The notes under the pieces: model-generated | Databases searched by the model: none | What the model was told of the DNA's origin: nothing | What the model saw: only the letters and a program-made list of their open reading frames with translations | NCBI RefSeq assembly: GCF_016464365.1 | Contig: NZ_JADCUC010000001.1 | Coordinates: forward strand, 372,001 to 436,000 | DNA: 64,000 bases | Origin: Sandaracinobacteroides hominis | Lineage (GTDB): Bacteria; Pseudomonadota; Alphaproteobacteria; Sphingomonadales; Sphingomonadaceae | Direction: 5' to 3' | Translations under genes and position numbers: made by a program | Shown: positions 35,309-43,917 of the stretch, piece by piece | Layout: each line of letters begins with the position of its first letter | Position numbering within the stretch: position 1 is the stretch's first letter

Positions 35309-36769
35309 ATGACTGCTGTTATCCTGTTTGGCGCCACTGGCGACCTTTCCCGGCGGATGCTCTTGCCGTCGCTGTATGGGCTTTCCGTGGACGGCCTGCT
35401 GGCTGGTGACGTGCGGATCGTGGGGACGGCGCGTTCGCAGCTGGACGATGCCGGATTTCGGCAGATGGCGGCCGACGCGATCGCGCCGCATATCGCCAAC
35501 GGACTGGGCGACCAGGCACATGCCGACAAATTCCTGCAGCAGCTGGCCTATGTGCCTTTGGATGCCACCGACAAGTCGAGCTATAGTCGGCTGACAGAGG
35601 CGGCCTGTGGCAGTACGGTTTGCGATACGGCGCAGTCGATCTCGATCTTTCTGTCGACCGCGCCTTCGCTGTTCAAGCCGACGATCGAGGGGCTGGCTGC
35701 TGCCGGATTGAGCGGGCCGAATGTGCGGATCGGGTTGGAAAAGCCGCTGGGCACCGATCTGGCGAGCTCGGCGGAGATCAACGACGCGGTGGCGGCTGCC
35801 TTCAGCGAGAAGCAGATTTTCCGCATCGACCATTATCTGGGCAAGGAGACGGTCCAGAACCTGCTGGCGATGCGCTTTGCCAATGTGCTGTTCGAGCCGC
35901 TGTGGCGATCGGATGCGATTGCCAATGTCCAGATCACCGTGGCGGAGACAGTGGGGCTGGAGGGGCGCGTCGATTTCTATGACGGCGCCGGCGCGCTGCG
36001 CGACATGGTGCAGAACCATATGCTGCAGCTGCTGGCACTGGTGGCGATGGAGCCGCCGAGCCATTTCACCGCGACTGCAGTGCGCGACGAGAAGGTGAAG
36101 GTGCTGAACGCGCTGCGGCCGATCGACAGCAGCACGGCGGTGACGCACAGCGTGACCGGGCAATATGCGGCGGGTGCCGTGAACGGGCAGCCGGTGAAGG
36201 GATATCTGGAGGAGCTGGGCCGGCCCAGCAACACCGAGACCTTCGTGGCGCTGAAGGCGCATGTCGACAACTGGCGCTGGAAGGGGGTGCCCTTCTATCT
36301 GCGGACCGGCAAGCGGCTGGGTGCGCGGAAATCGGAAATCCTGATCAATTTCAAATCGGTGCCGCATTCGATCTTCGGTGAGGACGTGCGCGGCATGCAT
36401 CCCAACAGCATGCTGATCGGCCTGCAGCCGGAGGAGAATATCCGGTTGTCGCTGATGGCGAAGGTGCCGGGGCTGAACCGCGGCGGCATTCGGCTTCGCG
36501 AAGTGGAGCTGGATATCGACCAGGCCGATGCCTTTGCCGACAAGCGGCGGCGCATTGCCTATGAACAGCTGCTGCTGGACCTGATCGAGGGGCGGCAGAC
36601 GCTGTTCGTGCGGCGGGACGAGGTGGAGGCGCAGTGGGCCTTCATCGACGGCATTCGCAAGGGCTGGGCCGACAACAATATGCAGCCAAAGCCTTATACG
36701 GCGGGCGGCTGGGGGCCATCTGCGGCGATTGCCCTGATCGAGCGCGACAATGCGAGCTGGAACGATTAA
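35309..36769 (+). CDS. zwf: glucose-6-phosphate dehydrogenase
   Basis: Oxidises glucose-6-phosphate to 6-phosphogluconolactone with NADP+ (or NAD+), the entry to the Entner-Doudoroff pathway. The 486-residue protein has the N-terminal dinucleotide site TAVILFGATGDLSRRMLLPS, the catalytic RIDHYLGKETVQNL and the segment VPFYLRTGKRL. The C-terminus KPYTAGGWGPSAA is family-typical. First gene of zwf-pgl-edd-glk-eda, all on one strand with short gaps or overlaps; a promoter-like element lies upstream. Confidence 0.97.
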   Translation: MTAVILFGATGDLSRRMLLPSLYGLSVDGLLAGDVRIVGTARSQLDDAGFRQMAADAIAPHIANGLGDQAHADKFLQQLAYVPLDATDKSSYSRLTEAACGSTVCDTAQSISIFLSTAPSLFKPTIEGLAAAGLSGPNVRIGLEKPLGTDLASSAEINDAVAAAFSEKQIFRIDHYLGKETVQNLLAMRFANVLFEPLWRSDAIANVQITVAETVGLEGRVDFYDGAGALRDMVQNHMLQLLALVAMEPPSHFTATAVRDEKVKVLNALRPIDSSTAVTHSVTGQYAAGAVNGQPVKGYLEELGRPSNTETFVALKAHVDNWRWKGVPFYLRTGKRLGARKSEILINFKSVPHSIFGEDVRGMHPNSMLIGLQPEENIRLSLMAKVPGLNRGGIRLREVELDIDQADAFADKRRRIAYEQLLLDLIEGRQTLFVRRDEVEAQWAFIDGIRKGWADNNMQPKPYTAGGWGPSAAIALIERDNASWND

Positions 36770-36793
36770 TCCGGCGCGCGAAAGGAATCTGAC

Positions 36794-37489
36794 GTGATCG
36801 AAGTTGAATGGTGGGAATATGACGCGGCCGACGAGCTGGCCGAGGCCGTGGCCGGCGACGTCCAGTTTGTGATCGAATCGGCGCTGGATGCGCGGGGCGA
36901 TGCGATTGCGGCCTTTCCGGGCGGTTCAACGCCGCTGGCGGCGCTGGAGCTGCTGAAGAAGGCGAAGCTGAAGTGGAAGGACGTGACCATCGTCCCGACC
37001 GACGACCGGCTGGTGCCGGTGCAGGACAAGGCCTCCAACGTGCGGATGCTGGCCGAGCGGTTCCTGCCGCTGGGCGCGCGCGTGTTGCCGTTGACGGGCG
37101 GCGATCTGCCGCCGGTGGAAGCCGGCAAGGCCGCCGATGCGCGCTTGCAGGCAGTGCACTGGCCGCTGGATCTGGTGTGGCTGGGCGTGGGTGCCGATGG
37201 GCATACCGCCTCGATCTTTCCCGGGCCTGACCTGGAGCTCGCGCTGACGGCGCCGCACCGGGCGGTGGGCGTGACGCCGGAACCGCTGCCGAAGGAAGCG
37301 CCCTTTGGGCGGGTGACGCTGACGAAATCGGCGATCCTGTCGGCCCGGGCGATCCTGATTTCGGTGCGCGGCGAGGACAAGCGCGAAGTGCTGGAAAAGG
37401 CGCTGAAGGAAGGCGCCGGGTCGAAATATCCCGTCGGGCGACTGCTGGCGGATGCCACGCAGGCGATCGATATCCATTGGTGTCCGTGA
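36794..37489 (+). CDS. pgl: 6-phosphogluconolactonase
   Basis: Hydrolyses 6-phosphogluconolactone to 6-phosphogluconate. The 231-residue protein has the SIS-like start [36 protein letters not shown], and the DevB/Pgl signature [20 protein letters not shown] with the catalytic His. It lies 24 bases after zwf and 13 before edd. Confidence 0.95.
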   Translation: MIEVEWWEYDAADELAEAVAGDVQFVIESALDARGDAIAAFPGGSTPLAALELLKKAKLKWKDVTIVPTDDRLVPVQDKASNVRMLAERFLPLGARVLPLTGGDLPPVEAGKAADARLQAVHWPLDLVWLGVGADGHTASIFPGPDLELALTAPHRAVGVTPEPLPKEAPFGRVTLTKSAILSARAILISVRGEDKREVLEKALKEGAGSKYPVGRLLADATQAIDIHWCP

Positions 37490-37502
37490 CGGAGTTTTAG
37501 AC

Positions 37503-39323
37503 ATGCGGCTGCACCCTGATGTTGAGGCGGTTACCGCGCGTGTCGTTGCGCGTTCGGCGGCGGGGCGGCAGCGTTATCTGGATCTGATCGCGCGTGAGCA
37601 GGACAGGGGGCTGAACCGCTCTGCCTTGTCGTGCTCCAACCTGGCGCATGGATTTGCAGCGGCCGAGGGCGACAAGCCGGTGATCCGCAGCGGCAAGGCC
37701 TTCAACATCGGCATCGTCACCGCCTATAACGACATGCTGTCGGCGCATCAGCCCTATGGCCGCTATCCGGAACAGATGAAGCTGTTCGCGCGCGAGGCCG
37801 GGGCAACGGCGCAGGTGGCGGGTGGCGTGCCGGCAATGTGCGATGGGGTGACGCAGGGGCAGAGCAGCATGGAGCTGTCCCTGTTCAGCCGGGATACGAT
37901 TGCGCTGTCGGCGGCTGTCGCGCTTTCCCACGCGATGTTCGAGGGCGTGGCGATGCTGGGCATCTGCGACAAGATCGTGCCCGGACTGCTGATCGGCGGG
38001 CTGCGGTTCGGGCATTTGCCGACGATCTTCGTGCCGGCGGGGCCGATGCCTTCCGGGCTGCCGAACAAGGAAAAGCAGCGCATCCGGCAGCTGTATGCGG
38101 AAGGGAAAGTCGGCGAGGAGGAACTGCTGGATGCCGAAGCCGCCAGCTATCACAGCCCCGGCACCTGCACCTTTTACGGGACGGCCAACTCCAACCAGAT
38201 GATGATGGAGCTGATGGGGCTGCACATGCCGGGCGCGGCGTTTGTGAACCCCGGCACGAAGCTCAGGCAGGAGCTGACCCGGGCTGCCGTGCATCGGCTG
38301 CCGCAGATTGGCTGGAACGGCAACGACTATCGGCCGCTGGGGCGCTGCATAGACGAGAAGGCGATCGTGAACGCCGCCGTGGGGCTGCTGGCGACCGGCG
38401 GATCGACCAACCATGCGCTGCATATCCCGGCGATCGCGCGGGCGGCGGGCATCGATTTCGATTGGGAGGATCTGGACCAGCTGTCGGCGGCGGTGCCGCT
38501 GATCGCCAACGTCTATCCTTCGGGGCAGGGCGATGTGAACCATTTCCATGCGGCTGGCGGCATGGCCTATGTGATCGGCGAGCTGCTGCAGGCGGGGCTG
38601 GCGCATGCCGATATCCTGACGGTCGCCGGGCATGGGCTGGGCGACTATGCGAAGGTGCCGACGCTGGAGGATGAGGCGCTGGCGTGGCGCGACGGGCCGG
38701 CGCAAAGCGGTGACAGCAGCATGTTGCGCCCCGTCAGCGCGCCGTTCCGGCCGGATGGCGGGATGCGGTTGGTGCAGGGCAATCTGGGGCGGGGGACGTT
38801 CAAGACGAGCGCCGTCGATCCGTCGCGCTGGACCATCGAGGCGCCGGCGCGGGTGTTTCACGACCAGCATGAGGTGAATGCAGCCTTCAAGGCCGGAGAG
38901 CTGGACTGCGACGTGGTGGTGGTGGTGCGCTTTCAGGGGGCGAAGGCGAACGGCATGCCCGAGCTGCACAAGCTGACGCCGCCGCTGGGGGTGTTGCAGG
39001 ACAAGGGATTCAAGGTGGCGCTGGTGACGGACGGGCGGATGTCTGGCGCCTCGGGCAAGGTGCCGGCCGCGATCCACATCAGCCCGGAAGCGCTGGGTGG
39101 CGGGCCGCTGGCGCGGGTGCGCGACGGTGACATGATCCGGCTGTGCGCCAACCGCGGCACCATCGATGTGCTGATGGACGAGGCGGAGTTTCGGGCGCGG
39201 GAGCCTGTAGCGGCGCCTGTGGAGGAGGATGGGACCGGACGCGAGCTGTTTGCGATGTTCCGTCAGAATGCGGATGCGGCCGAGAAGGGCGCTTCGCCGG
39301 TATTGGCTGCAGCGGGGCTGTGA
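37503..39323 (+). CDS. edd: phosphogluconate dehydratase
   Basis: Dehydrates 6-phosphogluconate to KDPG, using an Fe-S cluster (IlvD/Edd family). The 606-residue protein shows [69 protein letters not shown] and [17 protein letters not shown]; the Cys residues in MCDG, ICDK and GTCTF fit the cluster. The ATG at 37503 follows GGAG. The stop overlaps the glk start by one base (TGATG). Normal length. Confidence 0.97.
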   Translation: MRLHPDVEAVTARVVARSAAGRQRYLDLIAREQDRGLNRSALSCSNLAHGFAAAEGDKPVIRSGKAFNIGIVTAYNDMLSAHQPYGRYPEQMKLFAREAGATAQVAGGVPAMCDGVTQGQSSMELSLFSRDTIALSAAVALSHAMFEGVAMLGICDKIVPGLLIGGLRFGHLPTIFVPAGPMPSGLPNKEKQRIRQLYAEGKVGEEELLDAEAASYHSPGTCTFYGTANSNQMMMELMGLHMPGAAFVNPGTKLRQELTRAAVHRLPQIGWNGNDYRPLGRCIDEKAIVNAAVGLLATGGSTNHALHIPAIARAAGIDFDWEDLDQLSAAVPLIANVYPSGQGDVNHFHAAGGMAYVIGELLQAGLAHADILTVAGHGLGDYAKVPTLEDEALAWRDGPAQSGDSSMLRPVSAPFRPDGGMRLVQGNLGRGTFKTSAVDPSRWTIEAPARVFHDQHEVNAAFKAGELDCDVVVVVRFQGAKANGMPELHKLTPPLGVLQDKGFKVALVTDGRMSGASGKVPAAIHISPEALGGGPLARVRDGDMIRLCANRGTIDVLMDEAEFRAREPVAAPVEEDGTGRELFAMFRQNADAAEKGASPVLAAAGL

Positions 39324-40288
39324 TGGAACTGGTAACGGCCGATATTGGCGGCACCCATGCGCGTTTTGCCATCGCGACACGAGGCGCGGACGGGGCGATT
39401 GCGCTGTCGGACATCGTGAAGCTGAAGGTGGCCGATCATGCCAGCCTGCAGAGTGCTTTTGAGGCTTATCGCGGCGGGTTGACGAGGGCGGTGCCGGCAC
39501 ATGCGGCGATTGCGCTGGCGGCGCCGACCGATGTCGAGCTGATCACCTTGGCGAATAATCCGTGGGTTATCCGCCCGGCCCTGGCGGCGGAACGGCTGGG
39601 CTTGGAATCGGTGATGTTCATCAATGATTTCGCCGCCGTCGCCCACGCCGTTTCCAAATGCGGGCCGAACGATCTGGAGTGGCTGGCGGGGCCGAAGGAA
39701 GGCTTGCCCGAGACTGGTGTGGTCAGCGTGATCGGGCCGGGAACCGGGCTGGGCGTAGCCGTGTTGCTGACCGGTGCGGATGCGCGGGTGGTGGCGACCG
39801 AGGGCGGGCATATGGATTATGCGCCGCTGGACAGCGTGGAGGACCAGATCCTGCAGCAGCTGCGCACGCGGTTCCGGCGGGTTTCCGTGGAGCGGATCGT
39901 CTCCGGCTCCGGCTTTGCCAATGTCTATGCGGCGCTGGCAGCCATCGAGGGCCGCGCGGTGCCGGCGCGCGACGACAAGGCGCTGTGGGCGGCGGCGTTG
40001 GAAGAGGGCGAGGCGCTGGCGCAATCGGCGTTCGATCGCTGGTGCCTGGCGCTGGGGAGCGTGGTGGGCGACCTGGCGTTGGCGCAGGGGGCTGAGGCTG
40101 TGGTCCTCGCTGGCGGCATGTTGCCGCGCGTGCAGCATCTGCTGGGCGGATCGGGCTTTCATCCGCGTTTCATGGCCAAGGGCAGGTTCGAGGCGCGCAT
40201 GGCGGCGATCCCGATCCTGCATATCACCCATCCGGAGCCGGGCCTGCTGGGGGCGGCGGCGGCAGCATTTGCGAAGGGAGTATCGTGA
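39323..40288 (+). CDS. glk: glucokinase
   Basis: Phosphorylates glucose with ATP, feeding zwf. The 321-residue protein has the phosphate-1 motif TADIGGTHARFAIA, the FINDFAAVAHAV segment with the catalytic Asp, VIGPGTGLGVAVL and TEGGHMDYAP, all typical of the bacterial Glk family (group with Zymomonas and E. coli Glk). It overlaps edd by one base and eda by four, so it is translationally coupled to both. Placed next to maltodextrin hydrolysis, it handles the glucose released there. Confidence 0.96.
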   Translation: MELVTADIGGTHARFAIATRGADGAIALSDIVKLKVADHASLQSAFEAYRGGLTRAVPAHAAIALAAPTDVELITLANNPWVIRPALAAERLGLESVMFINDFAAVAHAVSKCGPNDLEWLAGPKEGLPETGVVSVIGPGTGLGVAVLLTGADARVVATEGGHMDYAPLDSVEDQILQQLRTRFRRVSVERIVSGSGFANVYAALAAIEGRAVPARDDKALWAAALEEGEALAQSAFDRWCLALGSVVGDLALAQGAEAVVLAGGMLPRVQHLLGGSGFHPRFMAKGRFEARMAAIPILHITHPEPGLLGAAAAAFAKGVS

Positions 40289-40896
40289 GCAATATCGAAG
40301 CCATCATGCGGACGAGCCCGGTGATCCCGGTGCTGGTGGTGGAGGATGTGGCGCATGCGCTGCCCATCGCCGAGGCTCTTGTAGCCGGCGGCTTGCGGGT
40401 GCTGGAGGTGACGCTGCGCACCGCTTCGGCGCTGGAGGTGATCCGCGAGATGAAGCAGGTGCCGGGCGCGATCGTGGGCGCCGGGACGGTGCTGAATGCG
40501 CGCGATCTGGATGCAGCGCTGCAGGCGGGTTCGGAATTCATCGTTTCGCCGGGCTTGACCGAGCATCTGGCGAAGACGGCGCATGACCGGGAAGTGCCGC
40601 TGCTGCCGGGGATTGCGAACGCCGGCGACATCATGCGCGGGCTGGACCTGGGGTTGGATCGGTTCAAATTCTTCCCGGCCGAGGCCGCCGGTGGATTGAA
40701 GGCGCTGAAGGCCTTGGCGGCGCCGTTCCGCAGCGTGCGCTTCTGCCCGACGGGTGGGATCACGCAGGCCAGCGCACCGGAATGGCTGGCAGAGGAGGCC
40801 GTCCTGTGCGTTGGCGGAAGCTGGCTGGTGGGGAAGGGGGCGCCGGATGTGGCCGCCATTCGCGCGGCCGCTGAAGCAGCGTCGAAGCTGGGGTGA
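40285..40896 (+). CDS. eda: KDPG aldolase
   Basis: Cleaves 2-keto-3-deoxy-6-phosphogluconate to pyruvate and glyceraldehyde-3-phosphate, ending the Entner-Doudoroff pathway. The 203-residue TIM barrel has [47 protein letters not shown] and the Schiff-base Lys in [28 protein letters not shown] follows. The start is a GTG inside the glk stop (GTGA). ung overlaps its end in the same way. Confidence 0.96.
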   Translation: MSNIEAIMRTSPVIPVLVVEDVAHALPIAEALVAGGLRVLEVTLRTASALEVIREMKQVPGAIVGAGTVLNARDLDAALQAGSEFIVSPGLTEHLAKTAHDREVPLLPGIANAGDIMRGLDLGLDRFKFFPAEAAGGLKALKALAAPFRSVRFCPTGGITQASAPEWLAEEAVLCVGGSWLVGKGAPDVAAIRAAAEAASKLG

Positions 40897-41606
40897 CCGG
40901 CGGGATCAAGCTGGAGGAGAGCTGGCGCGCGGCGCTGGCCGATGAATTTGCCCAGCCCTACATGGCGGATCTGCGGGCGTTTCTGGTGGCCGAGCGCGCG
41001 GCGGGGAAGCGGATTTACCCGCGGGCTTCGAACTGGTTTCGCGCGCTGGATCTGACCCCGCTGGAACAGGTGCGTGTGGTGGTGCTGGGGCAGGACCCCT
41101 ATCACGGGCCGGGGCAGGCGCATGGGCTCTGCTTTTCGGTACAGCCTGGGGTGAAAGTTCCGCCATCGTTGGTTAATATTTACAAGGAATTGCAGTCTGA
41201 TCTTCAGATCGAACCTGCGCACCATGGGTTTCTGGAAAGTTGGGCGAAGCAGGGCGTGTTGCTGCTGAATTCTGTGCTGACGGTGGAGGAAGCGCGGGCA
41301 GCCTCGCACGCCGGGCGGGGGTGGGAGCGGTTTACCGATGCGGTGATTCGGCGGGTTGCCGAGCGGGATTTACCTACCGTCTTTATGCTCTGGGGGAGCT
41401 ACGCGCAGAAGAAGGCGGCATTTGTCGATGGGTCGCGGCATCTGGTCCTGAAGTCGGTGCATCCTTCGCCGCTGTCGGCCTATGGCGGATTTTTCGGGAG
41501 CAAGCCGTTTTCCCAGGCGAATACGTTTCTGGAAGCGCGGGGGCGTGGGGTGGTGGATTGGCGGTTGCCGGGAGCGGATCGGGCGGAGGGGCCGGCCGTC
41601 GGCTGA
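40893..41606 (+). CDS. ung: uracil-DNA glycosylase (family 1)
   Basis: Removes uracil from DNA. The 237-residue enzyme has the water-activating loop [20 protein letters not shown], the uracil-binding [10 protein letters not shown], and the C-terminal [13 protein letters not shown] with the catalytic His. The start is taken as the GTG overlapping the eda stop (GTGA); no nearer ATG occurs until the 23rd codon. A repair gene at the end of a sugar operon is an odd partner, but the overlap suggests real coupling. It is the last gene before the accessory block. Confidence 0.95.
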   Translation: MTGGIKLEESWRAALADEFAQPYMADLRAFLVAERAAGKRIYPRASNWFRALDLTPLEQVRVVVLGQDPYHGPGQAHGLCFSVQPGVKVPPSLVNIYKELQSDLQIEPAHHGFLESWAKQGVLLLNSVLTVEEARAASHAGRGWERFTDAVIRRVAERDLPTVFMLWGSYAQKKAAFVDGSRHLVLKSVHPSPLSAYGGFFGSKPFSQANTFLEARGRGVVDWRLPGADRAEGPAVG

Positions 41607-41911
41607 GCCGCCGAGTCCGGCTGGGCTTTGGAAGAGAAGAAAGAAGGGCCGCGGCAAAACCGCGTCGTCGGACCTGTCGATTTCGGGGTTCCCTAAATCG
41701 CAGGCCGGCCGCGCCTTAGGCGAGTCGAGAGTTTGGGCTTTGCCCAAATCCTCGCCGCCTTCGGCTGGACCCCAAGCGGGATCGCCGGCGAGTGCATGCG
41801 CAAGGCGTGCTGTCACCCGCACAGTTTGGCCGGCAGCTGATTTCGGAAGCGGGAGGCCTCTCAAAAATCAGGAGCCATCCGACCCGACGGTCAGGCGGTT
41901 GGTAGCGTCAC
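41607..41911. repeat. gene-free boundary region with three hairpins
   Basis: No convincing gene in 305 bases. Three hairpins lie within 100 bases. CGCGG (41650-41654) pairs with CCGCG (41660-41664). CGATTT-c-GGG (41678-41687) pairs with CCC-t-AAATCG (41691-41700), with one mismatch. TTTGGGC (41732-41738) pairs with GCCCAAA (41742-41748) around TTT. They lie between ung and the convergent end of the phospholipase gene, so terminators are expected, but none has a T run; a dispersed intergenic repeat is also possible. This marks the left edge of the compositionally different block. Confidence 0.55.
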
Positions 41912-43147
41912 TTATCGCACCAACGCCAGACCGACCCTGAAGCGCGTGGTGCGTCGGTTATAGTCGAACAAGTTTTCGCCATAACCGGCGAAAGTCTGGC
42001 CGAAAAGATAGAAGTCCGGTCCCGCACCGAGCAAGCGCTTCAGTGGATAGGACAGTTCTGCTGAAACAGCCCCTTTCCCCGAGGAGAAGTTGAGGCGGCT
42101 TGATGTGGACAGGCGCAGGCCCTGATCCTGGCCCAGCTCCATGAACAGCGAAAAGTTACCACGATAGCGCTGAATATCGGGATTGTCGGAGGTGTCCCCC
42201 ACCAGGAAGGCAAGGCTGGGAGCGAGTGAAAACCGATATCCCCCGCCCAGCGGCATCGCCGCCATCGGCGCGACATAGACGGTGTTTACGCTCCGCGACG
42301 CGTCTCCGTCGCGACCGTTCGATTCATGGCGAATGCCCACCTGCGCGCTCAACGTGATCTTGTCGGCAAGCACGGTTGCAGGGCTCAGGTAGAAAAGCTC
42401 CGGCTGAAAGTCGACATTCCGGAATGGCGAGGAACTCGATTCGAGATCCCAGAACATCCGCTGCGTGTAGGCAAAGTGGAGTCCGTCGCGCCAGGACCGT
42501 GGCAGCCCTTCGGCCTGTCTCGTGCCAAACAACTGATATTTGAAACTGATCTGGATGCGTGCGGCGCTGTCAGTGCCGGGGCCATAGACCGCGTAAATGG
42601 GTTCATAAGGCGCCAGATTCGAGAGGAATGCATTGCCGGGCGTACGGTCCGACAGCGGCGGAGCGACGGCCTCCGATCCCGATGACGGAGGTTCGGAGGG
42701 ATGCGGCGGAGGAGGCGCTACCATGGCAAGTTGCGGGCCATGTTCCGGTGGACGCAAGGTAACAGTCGTGCCCGGCGTGCGCCACGCAGGAATGGAGATG
42801 GTCGCCCCCGGTCCGGGAAGGTTTGCCGGGTCGGACAGACGATATACGACGCGGACGAAGCCCCCCGCCGGAACCGATATATCCTGCGGCGAGGCGGTCG
42901 CCCGGTCCAGCCAGACAGACCGGGTCGAACCGTCCTGTTCGATGCGCGCTTCGATCCTGTCGGGCAGCGGCACCACTTGCGCTGCGGCGTCGGCGTTCAG
43001 CAGTCGGAGGTCGACCAGCATATTGCTATCCGCATCGCGCCGACCGGCATCGCCGATCAGCATCTCGACCGGAGAGCCGGCGTGGCCGGACGAAGAAACC
43101 AGTGTAGCCGCGCCAACGATGGTTGCCATGATGATCATGCGCATCAT
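41912..43147 (-). CDS. pldA: outer-membrane phospholipase A (OMPLA/PldA family) with N-terminal extension
   Basis: A 411-residue protein with signal peptide MMRMIIMATIVGAATLVSSS. The C-terminal half is OMPLA: H274 and S276 in IRHESNGRDG and N288 in SRSVNTVY. The H-S-N spacing (2 and 14) equals that of E. coli PldA (H142, S144, N156). OMPLA frees fatty acids from outer-membrane phospholipids and lysophospholipids. An extra domain of about 140 residues (25-165, ending in a Pro-rich linker AMVAPPPPHPSEPP) precedes the barrel, which the E. coli protein (289 residues) lacks. Its ATG overlaps the FabI-like stop (ATGA); last gene of the five-gene minus-strand operon. Confidence 0.85.
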   Translation of the reverse strand: MMRMIIMATIVGAATLVSSSGHAGSPVEMLIGDAGRRDADSNMLVDLRLLNADAAAQVVPLPDRIEARIEQDGSTRSVWLDRATASPQDISVPAGGFVRVVYRLSDPANLPGPGATISIPAWRTPGTTVTLRPPEHGPQLAMVAPPPPHPSEPPSSGSEAVAPPLSDRTPGNAFLSNLAPYEPIYAVYGPGTDSAARIQISFKYQLFGTRQAEGLPRSWRDGLHFAYTQRMFWDLESSSSPFRNVDFQPELFYLSPATVLADKITLSAQVGIRHESNGRDGDASRSVNTVYVAPMAAMPLGGGYRFSLAPSLAFLVGDTSDNPDIQRYRGNFSLFMELGQDQGLRLSTSSRLNFSSGKGAVSAELSYPLKRLLGAGPDFYLFGQTFAGYGENLFDYNRRTTRFRVGLALVR

Positions 43148-43917
43148 GCGAGGAGATGCTGACCGCTGTCGACCGGGATCACCGTGCCGGTGATGTGGCG
43201 CGCGGCATCGCTGGCAAGGAAGGCGGCGAGCGCGCCGACATCGTCTATGTCGACCAGTTGCCGCTCAGGCGCTGCGGCGGCGGCCCTTTCGAGAAGCTCG
43301 TCGAACCGCTGGATCCCGCTGGCCGCTCTTGTGGCGATAGGTCCTGGCGAGATGGCGTGGGCGCGGATACCTTTTGGGCCAAGCTCTGCGGCGATATAGC
43401 GCGTGGAGCTTTCGAGCGCAGCCTTGACGGGGCCCATCAGATTGTAATTCTCGACGACCCGTTCGGAACCATAGAAGGTCACGGACAGGAGGCATCCGCC
43501 CTGCGTCATCAGCGGTTCGGCCAGATGCGCCATGCGCAGGAAGCTATGGCAGGATACGTCCATGGCCAGGGCGAACCCCTCGGCGGAACAGTCGACCACC
43601 CGGCCGTGAAGATCCTCACGGGGCGCAAAGGCGATGGAATGCAACAGAAAGTCCAGTCCTCCCCATCGTTCATCCACCTCTTTGAACAAGGCTTCGAGTT
43701 GCCCGGGTTCCCGCACGTCGCAAGCTGCGGTCCATTCGATGCCCAGTTGCTCGGCAACCGGCTCGACCCAAGGCCGGGCCTTGTCGTTCAGATAGGTGGC
43801 GGCCAGCCGCGCCCCGCATTGCGCGAACCGTTTGGCGCAGCCGGCCGCAATGCTGTGTTCATTGGCGATACCGATCACCAGACCGCGCTTGCCGGTCAGG
43901 TCTACAAGAGGGGTCAT
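43144..43917 (-). CDS. FabI-like enoyl-thioester reductase (SDR)
   Basis: A 257-residue reductase of the FabI branch of short-chain dehydrogenases: GLVIGIANEHSIAAGCAKRF at the NADH site, LLHSIAFAPREDLHGRVVD, the catalytic Tyr158 and Lys165 in ENYNLMGPVKAALESS, and HAISPGPIATRAASGI. In canonical FabI another Tyr lies about ten residues before the catalytic one; the aligned residue here is Phe148, with Tyr149 next to it. The protein is thus close to, but not clearly, the housekeeping enoyl-ACP reductase; its operon suggests enoyl-CoA or enoyl-ACP chains made by the MaoC partner. Overlaps ackA and pldA by 4 bases each. Confidence 0.85.
   Translation of the reverse strand: MTPLVDLTGKRGLVIGIANEHSIAAGCAKRFAQCGARLAATYLNDKARPWVEPVAEQLGIEWTAACDVREPGQLEALFKEVDERWGGLDFLLHSIAFAPREDLHGRVVDCSAEGFALAMDVSCHSFLRMAHLAEPLMTQGGCLLSVTFYGSERVVENYNLMGPVKAALESSTRYIAAELGPKGIRAHAISPGPIATRAASGIQRFDELLERAAAAAPERQLVDIDDVGALAAFLASDAARHITGTVIPVDSGQHLLA

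Noticed and set aside
41846-41856. Possible attachment-site match to the tRNA-Cys 3' end
   Set aside because: Only seven bases (GGAGGCC) are shared with the tRNA end, and there is no integrase, so this is chance level.
41370-41864. A 164-codon minus-strand frame overlapping the end of ung
   Set aside because: It mostly runs antisense to ung and through the hairpin region; the composition looks like translated intergenic repeat rather than protein.
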